A program made the translations under genes and the position numbers. A stretch of DNA of 64,000 bases from Balaenoptera acutorostrata (taxonomy: Eukaryota > Chordata > Mammalia > Artiodactyla > Balaenopteridae). This document shows positions 46,738 through 60,204 of the stretch, in pieces; the stretch's first letter is position 1; the number at the start of each line of letters is the position of its first letter. The DNA lies in the NCBI RefSeq assembly GCF_949987535.1, contig NC_080067.1, positions 59,516,405 to 59,580,404 of the forward strand, written 5' to 3'. A model generated the notes under the pieces. The model saw nothing but the letters and a program-made list of their open reading frames with translations. It made no database searches and was not told the DNA's origin.

Positions 46738-49700
46738 GTAAAGTACTTAATGTCTTTCTGTGTGTCTTGTAGTTTTTATAAGGCCCATGATCATTATTAA
46801 TCTCTTTGATTGGCATTTTTCAGATTATTCTTTTAAAAAAACAAAAACATTTATTTTTGTTGAGGTGAGCATTTATTTCTCTTCTCTGGCTCTTAAAAGG
46901 ACATTTTTGAAAGTAATTTTGATAAAGACTGAGAGTTGACCAAGCTGAGAGATTAAAAAAAGAAGAAAAGCATTTTGAACTGTAACAAAGAAAAGCAGCT
47001 TTACAAATAAAGCATTTTGTACATTCATGAAAATCTGCTTAACACAACTTCTCAGTTTAAGCTTCAGGAGTCTTGTTGCCTGCCAAGATTCAGTGGATAG
47101 CAGTGAGCTATCTGGCGTATGAAGTCTTTTAGTAGAAAGCATTAAAGCCTAATTCCTGCCGCTGACTAAAAAAATCCCTCTGTCTTTACGCATCATTTCC
47201 CGAGAGACGCTTCTTGTACTGCAGTGCAGTTTGTCAGGCCTTGTTGGACCACGTAGGATAAAACTCAGCTCATTCAGCTACTGTGGTGCGGTGAAAATCA
47301 GGGGCTGTGTCTTATTTCTACCTCCAGCCTCAGCATTAGACCTCTAAAGAAGAGACTCTCTTTGCATATTGTTAAATTTGTATCAGGTCGCTCTGAAAGT
47401 CAACTTGAGGGCTCTGTTTTTGTGTCCAGACCCAAAGGCTCAACTACCATGTTTTATCTCATCTGTTTTCTCCTGACAACAAAAGCATAAAAAATATGTT
47501 TTGAAAAAGCCTAAAAAAACACACACAAAAAAACACCTGAGTACATTCAGAATTGCCCTTTGTTAGAGACATAGGCTTTTCAAAGTTCTGTAGCTTGAGA
47601 GCCTCAACTGAGTATTGATTGAACATAGTGGGAACTATAGAAAACAAGGTTAAGCCTCTGTCCTCAAAGCAGGAAAGAAGAAGCTCTTGAGGAGCTTTTC
47701 TTTTTGATTAGTTTTTTCTGTCTTCTATTCCTGAGCCCCGCAATTTGATAATGAGCTCTATTTGTTAAAATATATAAATAACACTATAATAATAGTTTAC
47801 TTGTAAGAAAAACACTGGACATTGAAAAGACCAGATTTAAGTCCAGATTTAATTAACTGATTGATTTATTCAATAAACATTTACAGCCCCTAATATGTTC
47901 AGCCACTGTCCTGCCCTCAGTGACAGTCTATGTCAGCTCCATGACTGCTCATATGTCACACCCCCGCGGGAAGCTTTCTGTGTCTGCGTCTACAGAAGGA
48001 TATCTCACCTTCTAGTATCTCACGTTGTTCTGAGAATCAAATTAGGACGTTTAAGTGAGTACTTTTCTATACTGTAAAATGTTATGTTAGCAAGTGTCTT
48101 CCTTATCAAATAACTAGATCAATTTCCCCCAAATATGTTAAATGTCTGCATAATAAGGGCACAACTAAGCAAAATGGCATTCTCCAGCTATATCTCTCTC
48201 TGCACTAAGTTAGCAACATGTATGAAGTTTAGAGGAAAAACTGAGATATATTCTGAAACCTGTTTGTAACTCCAATGTTAAAGAAGCAACAAGCTAGGCC
48301 TGCTTTCTAAGCAGTTATGCCATATCAAGTTTTCCTCATGGGTGTGGTGATTATTATTGGCTTTAGAAATTTTCAGACAGAGATATATTTCAATCAAGAT
48401 ATTTCACATTGTAATGGATCCTACTTTCATCATTTTTTTACTATGGAATATTACCTTTTGATTACCCAAATACCGACTGAGCAGTCTCAGTGAGTTATTA
48501 CATTTAAACTGATCTTAAATGTAGGATAAATGACCCTTTACCCCAATGTTTTAGACAACAGTACTCATGAAACATCCAAGATAATTAACTTTTAAGTTTT
48601 CTAAGAAACATAAATACATTAGTTGCTCACTATGATCTGTATCGGGATGGGGCATGAAAAGGATACAGAATGATGTACTATGTTTTTGAGCAATAAGAGC
48701 AACACTTGTAGTTTATGGATTAAAAAAAGTAATGTAAATCTTATTATAATTACATCTGACTTGAATTTTATAAGTATAGTCTTGAATTTTAATGTAGGAA
48801 AATCTGCACTCAAAAGTTTGGACAGGAGTGCATTAAAAATATGTGTACAAATCAACTAATTATTTATCTTACTCATTTAACCCTTTATATACACTTAAAC
48901 AGAATTCTCTAGAGTCCAGACAGCAACGTGGTGGAGTTTGCCTGCCATGCTTTCTTTTTCAGCATCCATTTGCCCCTTCCCCTTTTTGAACTGTTGCCAA
49001 CATTTCCTAGCAATATAGTATGAGTAGGTTTGACCATAGCTTAAGCTGTAGAAGTAGATCCTGATTGGCTCGAGTCTATCAGCATATCACATCAACCATG
49101 GGATGATAGTTGGTTCAAGGATGATGTAAGTTTGGCCAAACAGAGACATGACTCAACTTCTGGACTTTGAATAATGGCTAACTTTAACAGTAGAGCTGAA
49201 GAAGAAAGCATATAGCCCTGGGATCTTTCAATAGCCTTTCTGGGACCTTGAGTATAATACCTGAAAATGGAACCAACACAAGGAAGGGGTAGGTGAATAA
49301 TGTGGAGAGAGAGAGTGTGAGAGAGAGACTGACTCTTGTCCACATCATTTGATGCCTAAATAAAGCCTTGTCTAAAAGCCAAATCTACTGAATTAGCCAT
49401 ATATATGAGTCAGTACATTTCCTTTCCTTTTTTTTTTGTCAACTTATGTTCGATTTTCAGTTACTTGCAAACAAAAGCTACACAACTGATACTGTAAAAC
49501 CACACTAAACAAAATAATTAAATATTTATATGCATGAAATAGACTCAGCTAAGTGAAGTGAAGAGGATGGTATTTGTAGGGCAAGTCCTGGAAGAGCTAA
49601 GAAAATTGTATGAGGAATAGAAAAGGAAGCAGGAGAAAAGTTTCTTGCCCCAATATATACAGATTTGTTGCACTGATTAGATAATTGGATATTGACACCA

Positions 49701-50130
49701 TTTAATTTTCCATGACTTTTGTAGGTCTTACCCATTGATTATATATTGTCAATCTTTGTCCTTGAGAGTCAATCAATACATGGAAATGTGAATTTTCAGA
49801 TATTAATCTGAGCTTGTTGTTAAAAACCATGACTATAGTGAAAAAAATGAGATGAGAAAGTATAAAATCTGTTAATGTAATTTAGGGTGAAAAACATTAA
49901 TGAATTGTGCTTAAAGAAATATTGTAATATGTTTGAATTACTTTTGATAGAAAAAACTGACTTACTGGATGCGTAAAATTTAGTGTCATTAGTGATAAGT
50001 TTTCACATAAGTAAATTTGGATCATATATCTTCAAATGGATATATATATACATAGCTATATATAACTACTATTTCCCTATTCACAATTATATATGTTCTT
50101 TGTTCAAAATTATTATTATTATTATTATTT
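46738..50130. other. Non-genic interval after the candidate exon
   Basis: About 3.4 kb. A few GC-richer, CpG-bearing parts (47180-47300, 47960-48060) stand out but lack open frames with splice sites. A small L2/MIR-like patch lies at 47855-48080. Everything else is AT-rich and unassigned. Confidence 0.45.
47855..48080. repeat. L2/MIR-like patch
   Basis: 'gatttattcaataaacattt' resembles the antisense L2 end, and 'cacgttgttctgagaatcaa' with 'attaggacg' resembles the MIR 'gggttgttgtgaggattaaatga' phrase. Both pieces are short. The + strand frame 47895-48077 falls inside and is not called a gene. Confidence 0.35.
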
Positions 50131-50167
50131 AAATGCACATCCAATCATGTCACTTTCTGGCAAATTC

Positions 50168-50182
50168 TTTTTTTTTAAATAT

Positions 50183-50217
<35 letters not shown>

Positions 50218-50480
50218 TGGCTGTGTTGGGTCTTCGTTTCTGTGCGAGGGCTTTCTCTAGTTGTAGAAAGTAGGGGCCACTCTTCATCGCGGTGCGCGGG
50301 CCTCTCATCATCGCGGCCTCTCCCGTTGCGGAGCACAGGCTCCAGATGCGCAGGCTCAGTAATTGTGGCTCACGGGCCTAGCTGCTCCGCGGCACGTGGG
50401 ATCTTCCCACACCAGGGCTCGAACCCGTGTCCCCTGCATTGGCAGGCAGACTCCCAACCACTGCGCCACCAGGGAAGCCC
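50168..50480 (-). mobile_element. CHR-2-type SINE, copy 3
   Basis: A full minus-strand CHR-2 copy with an ATTT-type tail and well-kept CpGs; its start 'gggcttccctggtggcgcag' lies at the right edge (50480 leftwards). The exact 11-bp repeat 'tcaaaattatt' occurs directly right of it (50481-50491) and also at 50104-50114, about 54 bases left of the tail. An imperfect local alternative is 'caaattctttt' next to the tail. Which one is the true target-site duplication is not settled. Confidence 0.92.
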
Positions 50481-50873
50481 TCAAAATTATTTTTATCAGA
50501 GTAATATAATATTCTCTGATAATTTTTATAATTTTCACATATTTCAAATGAATTTTGAAGATCTATATTTCTAATTTCTTAACAGCCACTTGAAAGTATG
50601 TATTATTTTCATTTTTTGAACAGAAATGTAAAAAGAAGTATTGAACATATTATCTACAAAGTGTGGTTATTCTAAAAATTTTTTGGCAAATAATACATAT
50701 TAGCTTTTAAGGAAATATTCACTAACAAGGAATGTTAGTACAGGTTAAGTCCAGCATTGCTTTTTGTTACATATGAGACTAACTATCCTGTTCAGAGTAG
50801 CCTCAGTGTTGCTGTATGTGAAAAGATCCAGGAGTACATTGTGCTATTCTGGTAAAAGAATGTCTTGAGATAT

Positions 50874-50875
<2 letters not shown>

Positions 50876-50917
<42 letters not shown>
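50876..50917. repeat. Pure (TG)21 microsatellite
   Basis: 42 uninterrupted bases of GT/TG repeat. A pure repeat of this length is likely to vary in length between individuals. Confidence 0.97.
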
Positions 50918-50918
<1 letters not shown>

Positions 50919-51949
50919 TTAAGTAGATAATGGAGTGGTATGGATGTGATATGGTGTGTCTTGGCTTTTAGAGGCTTTGTAAAAGAGAATTCCCCAGTAG
51001 ATTTTTTAAAAAGTCAGAGAATTGAAGACTTGTTTTAGGGCAAGGTGGGCTTTAATAACTTCTAGCCATCAACATGGAGGGAAATATCCAGAAGAACACG
51101 AGGAAAAATGTAATGTACTCAGATAACTTCTATACAGCATTCATGTAGATATGATGGCCACTCTTTTTAAAAAAAAATTCAGTGAGCTAGACTACTGTAG
51201 GAAAGACTGATAGGTCTTGTGACAGATGCAAGCTAGATGTTAGGAATCACTAAATGGCACTGATGACACCCCAATTTTATGGCTCTTCAAGCCGCCAGTT
51301 GCACAGTGAACCTAGGAGTCTGAGCAGGAAGCCGATAACAGAGTAATCTGTAGAACTAAAGATCAGCCTTCATGAGCTGCCAGTCTGCAGTCCTCAGACA
51401 AAAGGGAAAAAAAGCTTCAGAAATCACTTTGAAGGTCTGTTCATCAAGGGTCTTAAACAGAGTGAACGCAGGTGGGAAACCTATTATCCAAAGTCCACAG
51501 AAAGTACAGTCAATTCTCTGTTTCCCGGGGAGTACAGGTTGGGTTTATGGAGGGAGACACAGATGTCATTCACCAGAACTTCTCAGGTTTCCAGTTTTCT
51601 GTCTTGACGGTTTTGATTTTAGGAAATGATTCAGCTTAGATCCAGTCTAGAGTTTTGTTTGTTTGTTTGCTGGAAGACCTAGAGACAATCTGAAATACAC
51701 ACTCTGAAGCAAAACTACTTTAACAAGTATTTTCCAATTTTTAATGTTTCTCAGCAATTTTTTACAGTTTCTTACATTATCACATCGTTTCTTAAGTACC
51801 TGTACTCTTTCCAAATTATAGAAGCTCCAACTAAATTTTGTAGTTTATGTATAAATCCATCAGAGCATACCCTATCTTTATATTTTGAGGATCGTTTTTT
51901 CATAATCCTTTTTTCATAATGGGTGACCATTGTCATTTACTATCCTAGA

Positions 51950-52190
51950 AACTGCCAGAGATTCCTGAATGCCTTTCTGGTTCTATATCTTGCTATTCCC
52001 TTCACGTAGCCACAATTTCTTCCTGTTATTCTATTTAGTATTATCCAGATATGTCTTGCAAGTTGTAACACCCCAGTATACTCTAAAGCTCTGTGCAAGT
52101 GCCATTTCCTCCATAAAGAGCCCTTTGGAGTTCTACTCCAGTTGGAAGTACCCTGACTCTCTGCTATGCTTTAGGCAGTTATATGGTATT
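51950..52190 (+). repeat. L2 LINE fragment
   Basis: 'tatcttgctattcccttcac', 'caagtgccatttcctccata' and 'gtaccctgactctctgctat' keep the L2 order ('ttgctgttccctctgcctgg', 'caaatgtcacctcctcagtg', 'ccttccctgact'). Confidence 0.5.
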
Positions 52191-52239
52191 TGGTATCGGG
52201 ATATCATACTCTTCTGAGGAAGAGATAAACAACTTGGAT

Positions 52240-53060
52240 TTTCGTTAGAATGTATTGTTTCTACTTTATTTCTGTATGATTTCAATTCTTTCAGGTTTTC
52301 TTTATAGCCCAGGATTTGATTAGTGTCCCATGAGAATTTAAAAAGAATGTGTACTGTGTAGTTGTCAGGTGTAGAGTTTTATATGTATCCATTTAGACCA
52401 AGTACCTTAGTCAGGTCATTCAAATATTCTGTATCTTATTTTTAGTGCTAAAATCTCCTACTATAAGTATCTATTTGTTTATTTTATCTTGTAGTTCTAT
52501 CAATTTTTGATTTATATATTTTGAGCTCATTTCTTAGATGTTTATAAATTCAAATATATCAAATCTTCCTGGTTAGTTGAAATACTTATCAGATGAAGTG
52601 ATCTTTATATCTATAATGCATGTCTTAAATTTGATTTGACCTGATTCTAATTTAACTACATTAGCTTTTTCTTTTTCTTTTTTTTTGGTTAGTGTCTTTA
52701 TGCTATATCTTTTTTTTTACTTTCAACCTTTCTGTATCTTTATATTTTAACATGTCTTCTTGATAACAAATAATTTTCATTTTACCTACAATCTGATCAT
52801 CTTTTAACTGGAGCATCTAATCCATTTAATGTGATTACTAATGTATTTATGCTTATATTTTTCACCCTGATTTGGGTTTCTTCTTTGTACCGTATATTAT
52901 GTTTTCCTCTTATTTTATATCTCTTTTTAGTTTTAGATTTTTTTTGTCATTAGGTTTTTCCTCTATTATTTTAGAAGTTATAAATACTTTTTGTATTCTT
53001 TTAGAGTTACCCTAGAATTATAGCTTCTTAGGTATCCCCTCTCCTGCTCTGCCCCATGGT
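52240..53060 (-). repeat. Ancient L1 ORF2 5' region, antisense
   Basis: 'ctaaaatctcctactataag', 'tactttcaacctttctgtat' and 'gagcatctaatccatttaat' parallel the antisense endonuclease region seen intact in L1 copy 2 (31960-32360, for example 'gagcatttaatccattcaca'). The frame is destroyed. It is an L1 far older than the three large copies. Confidence 0.7.
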
Positions 53061-54091
53061 AGGTCCCTTGGAAGGGAGTGGGGAGAGCTGTCCTTTAGGA
53101 TTCCTACTTTATGGAGGAAAAGTCTCTTTTTATGGAACTACTTTCTTCTCTCCAACTTGGAAAGGGTCAGGGCTTTTTCATTTGACCTTTGTATCTCACG
53201 AGGCTATCAAGATTTAAAAGTTCTCCAGGTTTTGTAAATTCCCTCAGGTTGAAAAGCAGTTTTATTACTTTACTTATCTGGCTTCCCATCACAACCTATA
53301 TTTTGATCTAGTAATTCCTTACTTTCTTGCTAGATCTTAGATGCCATTAACAGATTTGTTACGCATTTTATTCAACATTTTTAATTATGTTCAGTGGGAA
53401 GGTTGGTCTGAATATCCTAGCCCACCATATTCCTAGAAAAGGCACCCTTCTCCTCCTCTCCATTCATTTATTTCCTGGCAACACATATAGATGACTCAGT
53501 GAATATACCCAGATTGGTCAACATATAAATCAGGTTGCCATCAGGAAATCAATGATATGCTAAAACTGTGCAATCCAAGGAAATTTAATCAGGGAGATTA
53601 TGGAAAAGTGTGGATCTGAAAAGGTAAATAGAAAAGGGTGGCTAGTAATTGTTACTCCCCCTAAACTTGAAGGAGTAAGAAGAGAGAGTAGTTACAGGAA
53701 ATGGCAAGTCTTTGAGCGGCAGGAGAGGGTAGTCTGTTGGACCTATGGCTTTCAGATAAGGAATGCAGTCACTGCCAGCAAGTGACCAGCCAGAAAGGGT
53801 GATGGAAAATTAATAATCTTTCTCTTATCCAATTTGCTGATCACGTGTTGATGCCTTCCATTCACTAAAATCAACTTGAAGCCAAGTGTAAAGGAGCCAG
53901 GTATATGTACTCCAGAGAGGTGAGACTCCTGGGGCAGAGAGCTGGGTAAAGGGTGAAGATAGATCTGGATGGACAAATGAAAACTTTGCAGCACAGATGG
54001 TGTTACAGATGGTTAGTCTGCTGACTAATTGGATGATTTGTGATATGTAGACTGGGTAGAAAGATGTATAAAAATGTGTTAATTTTCACTC
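53061..54091. other. Non-genic interval
   Basis: About 1 kb left of L1 copy 3. The left part may continue the old L1 fragment; the rest carries no recognisable exon or repeat. Confidence 0.45.
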
Positions 54092-57000
54092 TTTTTTTTT
54101 TTTTTTTTTATACAGCAGGTTTTTATTAGTTAGCCATTTTATACATATTAGTGTATACATGTCAATCCCAATCTCCTAATTCATCACACCACCACCCCCC
54201 ACCCCCCACCACTTTCCCCCTTTGGTTTCCATACATTTGTTCTCTACATGTGAGTCTCAATTTCTACCCTGCAAACCAGTTCATCTATACCATTTTTCTA
54301 GGTTCCACATATATGCGTTAATGTACGATATTTGTTTTTCTCTTTCTGACTTACTTCACTCTGTATGACAGTCTCTAGATCCGTCCACATCTCAACAAAT
54401 GACCCAATTTCTTTCCTTTTTATGGCTGAGTAATATTCCATTGTATATATGTACCACTTCTTCTTTATCCATTCATCTGTCAATGGGCATTTAGGTTGTT
54501 TCCATGACCTGGCTATTGTAAATAGTGCTGCAATGAACACTGGGGTGCATGTGTCTTTTTGAATTATGGTTTTCTCTGGGTATATGCCCAGTAGTGGGAT
54601 CGCTGGGTCATATGGTAATTCTATTTTTAGTTCTTTAAGGAACCTCCATACTGTTCTCCATAGTGGCTGTATCAATTTACATTCCCACCAACAGTGCAAG
54701 AGGGTTCCCTTTTCTCCACACCCACTCCAGCATTTGTTGTTTGTAGATTTTCTGATGATGCCCATTCTAACTGGTGTGAGGTGATACCTCATTGTAGTTT
54801 TGATTTGCATTTCTCTAATAATTAGTGATGTTGAGCAGCTTTTCATGTGCTTCTTGGCCATCTGTATGTCTTCTTTGGAGAAATGTCTAATTAGGTCTTC
54901 TGCCCATTTTTTATTGGGTTGTTTGTTTTCTTAATATTGAGCTGCATGAGCTGTTTATATATTTTCAAGATTAATCCTTTGTCCATTGATTCATTTGCAA
55001 ATATTTTCTCCCATTCTAAGGGTTGTCTTTTCATCTTGTTTATGGTTTCCTTTGCTTTGCAAAAGTGTTTAAGTTTCATTAGATCCCATTTGTTTATTTT
55101 TGTTTTTATTTCCATTACTCTAGAATGTGGATCAAAAAAGATCTTGCTGTGATTTATCTCAAAGAGTGTTCTTCCTATGTTTTCCTCTAAGAGTTTTATA
55201 GTGTCCAGTCTTATATTTAGGTCTCTAATCCATTTTGAGTTTATTTTTGTGTATGGTGTTAGAGAGTGTTCTAATTTCATTCTTTTACACATACCTGTCC
55301 AGTTTTCCCAGCACCACTTATTGAAGAGGCTGTCTTTTCTGCATTGTATATCCTTCTCTCCTTTGTCATAGATTAGGTGACCATAGGTGGGTGGGTTTAT
55401 CTCTGCGCTTTCTATCCTGTTCCATTGATCTATATTTCTGTTTTTGTGCCAGTACCATATTGTCTTGATTACTGTAGCTTTGTAGTATAGTCTGAAGTCA
55501 GGAAGTCTGATTCCTCCAGTTCCGTTTTTTTCCCTCAAGACTGCTTTGGCTATTCAGGATCTTTTGTGTCTCCATACAAATTTTAAGATTTTTTGTTCTA
55601 GTTCTGTAAAAAATGCCATTAGTAATTTGATAGGGATTGCATTGAATTTGTAGATTGCTTTGGGTAGTATCGCCATTTTCACAATGTTGTTTCTTCCAAT
55701 CCAAGAACATGGTATATCTCTCCTTCTGTTGGTATCATCTTTAATTTCTTTCATCAGTGTTTTATAGTTTTCTGCAAACAGTTCTTTTGTCTCCCTAGGT
55801 AGGTTTATTCCTAGGTGTTTTATTCTTTTTGTTGCAATGGTAAATGGGAGTGTTTCCTTGATTTCTCTTTCAGATTTTCATTATTAGTGTATAGGAATGC
55901 AAGAGATTTCTGTGCATTAATTTTGTATCCTGCAACTTTACCAAATTCATTGATTAGCTCTAGCAGTTTTCTGGTGGCATCTTTAGGATTCTCTATGTAT
56001 AGTATCATGTCATCTGCAAACAGTGACAGTTTTACTTCTTCTTTTCCAATTTGTATTCTTTTTATTTCTTTTTCTTCTCTGATTGCCGTGGCTAGGACTT
56101 CCAAAACTATGTTGAATAATAGTGGTGAGATTGGACATCCGTGTCTAGTTCCTGATCTTAGAGGAAATGCTATCAGTTTTTCACCATTGAGAATGATGTT
56201 TGCTGTGGGTTTGTCGTATATGGCCTTTATTATGTTGAGGTAGCTTCCCTCTATGCCCACTTTCTGGAGGGTTTTGTCATAAATGGGTGTTGAATTTTGT
56301 CAAAAGCTTTTTCTGCATCTATTAAGAGGATCATACAGTTTTTATTCTTCAGTATGTTAATATGGTGTATCACATTGATTGATTTGCGTATATTGAAGAA
56401 TCCTTGCATCCCTGGGATAAATCCTACTTGATCATGGTGTATGATCCTTTTAATGTGTTGTTGGATTCTGTTTGCTAGTATTTTGTTGAGAATTTTTACA
56501 TCTCTATGCATCAGTGATATTGGTCTGTAATTTTCTTTTTTTGTAGTATCTTTGTCTGGTTTTGGTATCAGGGTGATGGTGGCCTCATAGAATGAGTTTG
56601 GGAGTGCTCCATCCTCCACAATTTTTTGGAAGAGTTTGAGAAGGATGGGTGTTAGCTCTTCTCTAAATGTTTGATAGAATTCACCTCTGAAGCCATCTGG
56701 TCCTGGACTTTTGTTTGCTGGAAGATTTTTAATCACAGTTTCAATTTCATTACTTGTGATTGGTCTGTTCATATTTTCTATTTCTTCCTGGTTCAGTCTT
56801 GGAAGGTTATACCTTTTTAAGAATTTGTCCGTTTCTTCCTGGTTGTCCATTTTATTGGCATAGAGTTGCTTGTAGTAGTCTCTTAGGATGGTTTGTATTT
56901 CTGCGGTGTCTGTTGTAACTTCTCCTTTTTCTTTTCTAATTTTATTGATTTGAATCCTCTCCCTCTTTTTCTTGATGAGTCTGGCTAATGGTTTACCAAT

Positions 57001-57710
57001 TTTGTTTATCTTCTCAAAGAACCAGCTTTTAGTTTTATTGACCTTTGCTATTGTTTTCTTTGTTTCTATTTCATTTATTTCTGCTCTGATCTTTATGATT
57101 TCTTTCCTTCTGCTAACTTTGGGTTTTGTTTGTTCTTCTTTCTCTAGTTCCTTTAGGTATAAGGTTAGATTGTTTATTTGAGATATTTCTTGTTTCTTGA
57201 GGTAGGATTGTATTGCTATAAACTTCCCTCTTAGAACTGCTTTTGCTGCATCCCGTAGGTTTTGGATCATCATGTTTTCATTGCCATTTGTCTCTACGTA
57301 TTTTTTGATTTCCTCTTTGATTTCTTCAAAGATCTCTTGGGTATTTAGTTATGTATTGTTTAGCCTCCATGTGTTTGTGTTTTTTACGTTTTTTCCCTGT
57401 AATTGATTTCTAATCTCATAGCATTGTGGTCAGAAAAGATGCTTGATATGATTTCACTTTTCTTAAATTTACTGAGGCTTGTTTTGTGACCCAAGATGTG
57501 ATCTATCCTGGAGAGTGTTCTGTGTGCACTTGAGAAGAAAGTGCAATCTACTGTTTTTGGATGGAATGTCCTATAAATATCAATTAAATCTCTCTGGTCT
57601 ACTGTGTCATTTAAAGCTTGTGTTTCCTTATTAATTTTCTTTTTGGTTGGTCTGTCCATTGGTGTAAGTGAGGTGTTAAAGTCCCCCACTATTATTGTGT
57701 TACTGTCAAT
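54092..57710 (-). mobile_element. 5'-truncated L1 retrotransposon (copy 3)
   Basis: The tail is an 18-base T run (54092-54109), then a 3' UTR almost the same as copy 2 ('tatacagcaggt' onwards), then ORF2 in reverse. It stops abruptly near 57710 inside the endonuclease domain, the usual result of incomplete reverse transcription. No clear target-site duplication was found. Confidence 0.93.
54298..57710 (-). pseudogene. L1 copy 3 ORF2 remnant
   Basis: Homologous protein begins at the endonuclease GDFNTS motif (about 57689) and runs leftwards to 54298. The pieces lie in different frames: 57689-57384, 57273-56251, 56260-55820 (with FADD), 55754-55554, 55538-54891 and 54861-54298. The last piece keeps the Cys region ([18 protein letters not shown]). 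The start codon and first 140 or so residues are missing, so it never encoded a full ORF2p. Confidence 0.92.
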
Positions 57711-58158
57711 GCACTATTATAAGGAATACAAAGAAGGTAAAAGCTATTTTTGTTGTTGAGTTCACACTCCTCAAAATATCTTCCTATTTAGATAATTTTG
57801 CTAGTTTAAAAGAATAATATTTAGTTAAACTTTAAGTGTTTTTTCCAACTGCGTGCAAGCTCTGAAGAGTACATGCACACGTGGATTTTTCTGTGTATAT
57901 GTGTTCACTAAAGAGGGGTTAGCTACTATTGCCGAAAAGTTCGTGGTGAAACTGACCAAGCAAATGTTTTTTGTTCAGTATCTGTTTGCTTGTCTCACTT
58001 TTTCAGAACCAAAATTTTACAGTACTACAGCATATTTAGGGAATATTCATGCATATTTTTACTTTTTTTAAAATGTAATTTCTGTTATTACAAAAATGGT
58101 TACTGCACATTGAGTTAGAAAAGAGATAAGCAAAAATATGAAAAAAATCGATACATTC
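57711..58158. other. Non-genic interval
   Basis: About 450 bases between L1 copy 3 and the MLT1 LTR. A + strand frame (57853-58071) is open, with two CpGs near 57930, but nothing else supports it. Confidence 0.45.
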
Positions 58159-58560
58159 TGTGTTAGTCATTTTAAGCTTGCATAGTAAGTTACCACAGAC
58201 TGGATGCATTAGACAACAGATATTTATTTTCTCACGATTCTGGAGCTGAGAAGTGCCAGACACAACGTGCCAGAAAATTAGCCTTATGGTGAGAGCTCTC
58301 TTCCTGGCTTACAGACGACTGCCTTCTCTCCAAGTCCTCACATGGCCTTTTCTCTATGTACACACGGAGAGAGTAACAGATCTCTTCTGTCTGTCCCTCT
58401 TTTTATAAGGCCACCAGTCCTATCAGAATAGAGTACCATTCTTAAGATCTCTTTTAACTTTAATTACCTTCTTAAAGGCCCTGTTTTCACATAGAGCCAG
58501 ACTGGAGTTGAGGGCTTCAACATATGAATTTTATGGGACACAATTCAGTCTAGAACACAT
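58159..58560 (-). mobile_element. MLT1-type solo LTR (ERVL-MaLR)
   Basis: Read on the minus strand it begins 'tgttctagactgaattgtgt', passes 'aaaattcatatgttgaagcc' and 'gtaattaaagttaaaagaga', and ends near 'ccagtctgtggtaacttact' and 'ctaaca'. This is the order of mammalian MLT1 LTRs, remnants of ancient non-infectious MaLR retrotransposons. No internal region or partner LTR is present. Confidence 0.8.
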
Positions 58561-60204
58561 TTTTTACACCCAGTAATTATTGCTTTGAACACCTTGATAT
58601 AAATTCCTATAGATTTAGATATAAATGTATATATATAGCCAAAATGAGATCATACTATACATACTAGTTTGAAAATTGTTTAATTATCACCACTTTTCAT
58701 GATAGTAAACTTAATCATTTTTAATACACAGACTATATTAAGTTTTAGTAATCACTGTAGTCTTGTACAGTGGGTTTATCCAAACCAATATCCAGTTGAG
58801 GCCTAAAAATTGTATTTCTTCTAATGCAGTATGATCTCTTTTCCTCTTTTGACACTCATTTGTGGGACCAAGTCACTGGTCCTGCATGTGTCTTATTGTC
58901 TAGATTTGTAGGTTGCTTCTTATGATTTTTATTCAACTAATTCTTCTAATCTTTGTATTTCCTGTAAACTTGAAATTAATTCTTAATGTTTATAATAGAA
59001 AACTCATTATGTAATTAAGGGATAAAATTTTTTAAGGACATTTTCTTGTAGCTGATGTTTTTGTCAGTATCCAGGACATGGTAGGGCATGCCCCATTGAT
59101 TCAGGTGAAGTGGGGCATGGTGGACAGAGTTGTGTCTTAAGACTAGAATTACCCCCTTGCATAAGGTTACATTCACTGGAGGATATAGTAAAATGTAATT
59201 TCTGAGAAAATTCCAATATGGCAGGAAGAACATGGTGTCTGGGGCAGGTCTGATATAAGTTTGTATCCATTGGTTTGGACATTCTAGTTATTTGCTGCCA
59301 ATCCATTCTGATTGGTCAGTGTATGCTATATCAATTGATAAATATTTAAAATAAGAAAATAAGACCCTTAGTCTAGAACATATGATGTCCAGTCACTAGT
59401 GTTTGTTCAGAAACAACTTTGGCAATAGGGAGATCCCATGTGGAAAAATGGAGTACCCAAAAAGCTATAAAAATTATGATGATATATAATCCAGAAATTT
59501 TATACTCAGATAGTTAGGCAAGCAGTTGGCATTTAGGAAAGATGTGAGCAGACTATAAAAGTCCAGTCATCAAAACTGTGGTTCTAGAGCAGATTCCTGT
59601 CCCTGGGGTGCAATAAAATTGAAAAAATAGAAAATAATTCAGAGTCCTAATCCTAGAAGTTCTGTTCTAAATTCAGGAAAGCAACAAATGCTTAATTATT
59701 GCAGCTGGGACTCAAGAATTAGCAGCAATTGTTAGTCCTCAAATCTCTCTAAAGAAGGTTGGGATTTTTCCTAGATACTGGGTAAGCTTACAGTGCAGGT
59801 GGAGATGAAGCTTTGTTAGCTATTGGGGAAGAAGATGACTGAGAATCAGTTGATCCTTCATGATAGCAACAAAAATGCAAGACAGAATTATCACTGGAAC
59901 ATAATTTCTGCACATGATGAAATTAAGGACTGGAGAGAGGTAGCTGCTTTTATGTCTCTTAGCTCTGACACTCCTCACCCTATTTGAATACAAATGTTCT
60001 CTGAGTGGAACACATTTTTGTCATCTTGAAATCTTTTGAACTTCACATGTCAAATTTAAAGCTTCCATCCAACTATGGAACATGAAAGACAGAAAACATT
60101 TGGTAAATGTGAGCTGGAAATGTTATCTTAAAATAAGAATACATACACACATACACATGCACCGACTTTTCAAATAATAAACTGCATCTAAATGTTCCCC
60201 AGGA
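58561..60204. other. Non-genic interval
   Basis: About 1.6 kb, AT-rich, with no repeat or exon I can name. The overlapping minus-strand frames at 59015-59306 lack supporting features. Confidence 0.45.

Larger units (their letters stand above)
50492..52239. other. Non-genic interval
   Basis: Contains the TG microsatellite (50876-50917) and an L2 fragment (51950-52190). The 51240-51640 part has moderate GC and an 85-codon open frame (51372-51629), but no supporting splice context or motif. Confidence 0.45.

Noticed and set aside
57925..57960. 'gaaaagttcgtggtgaaact' as a mariner end
   Set aside because: Only the short 'aaaagttcgt' word resembles bovine mariner sequence; no terminal repeats or TA sites found.
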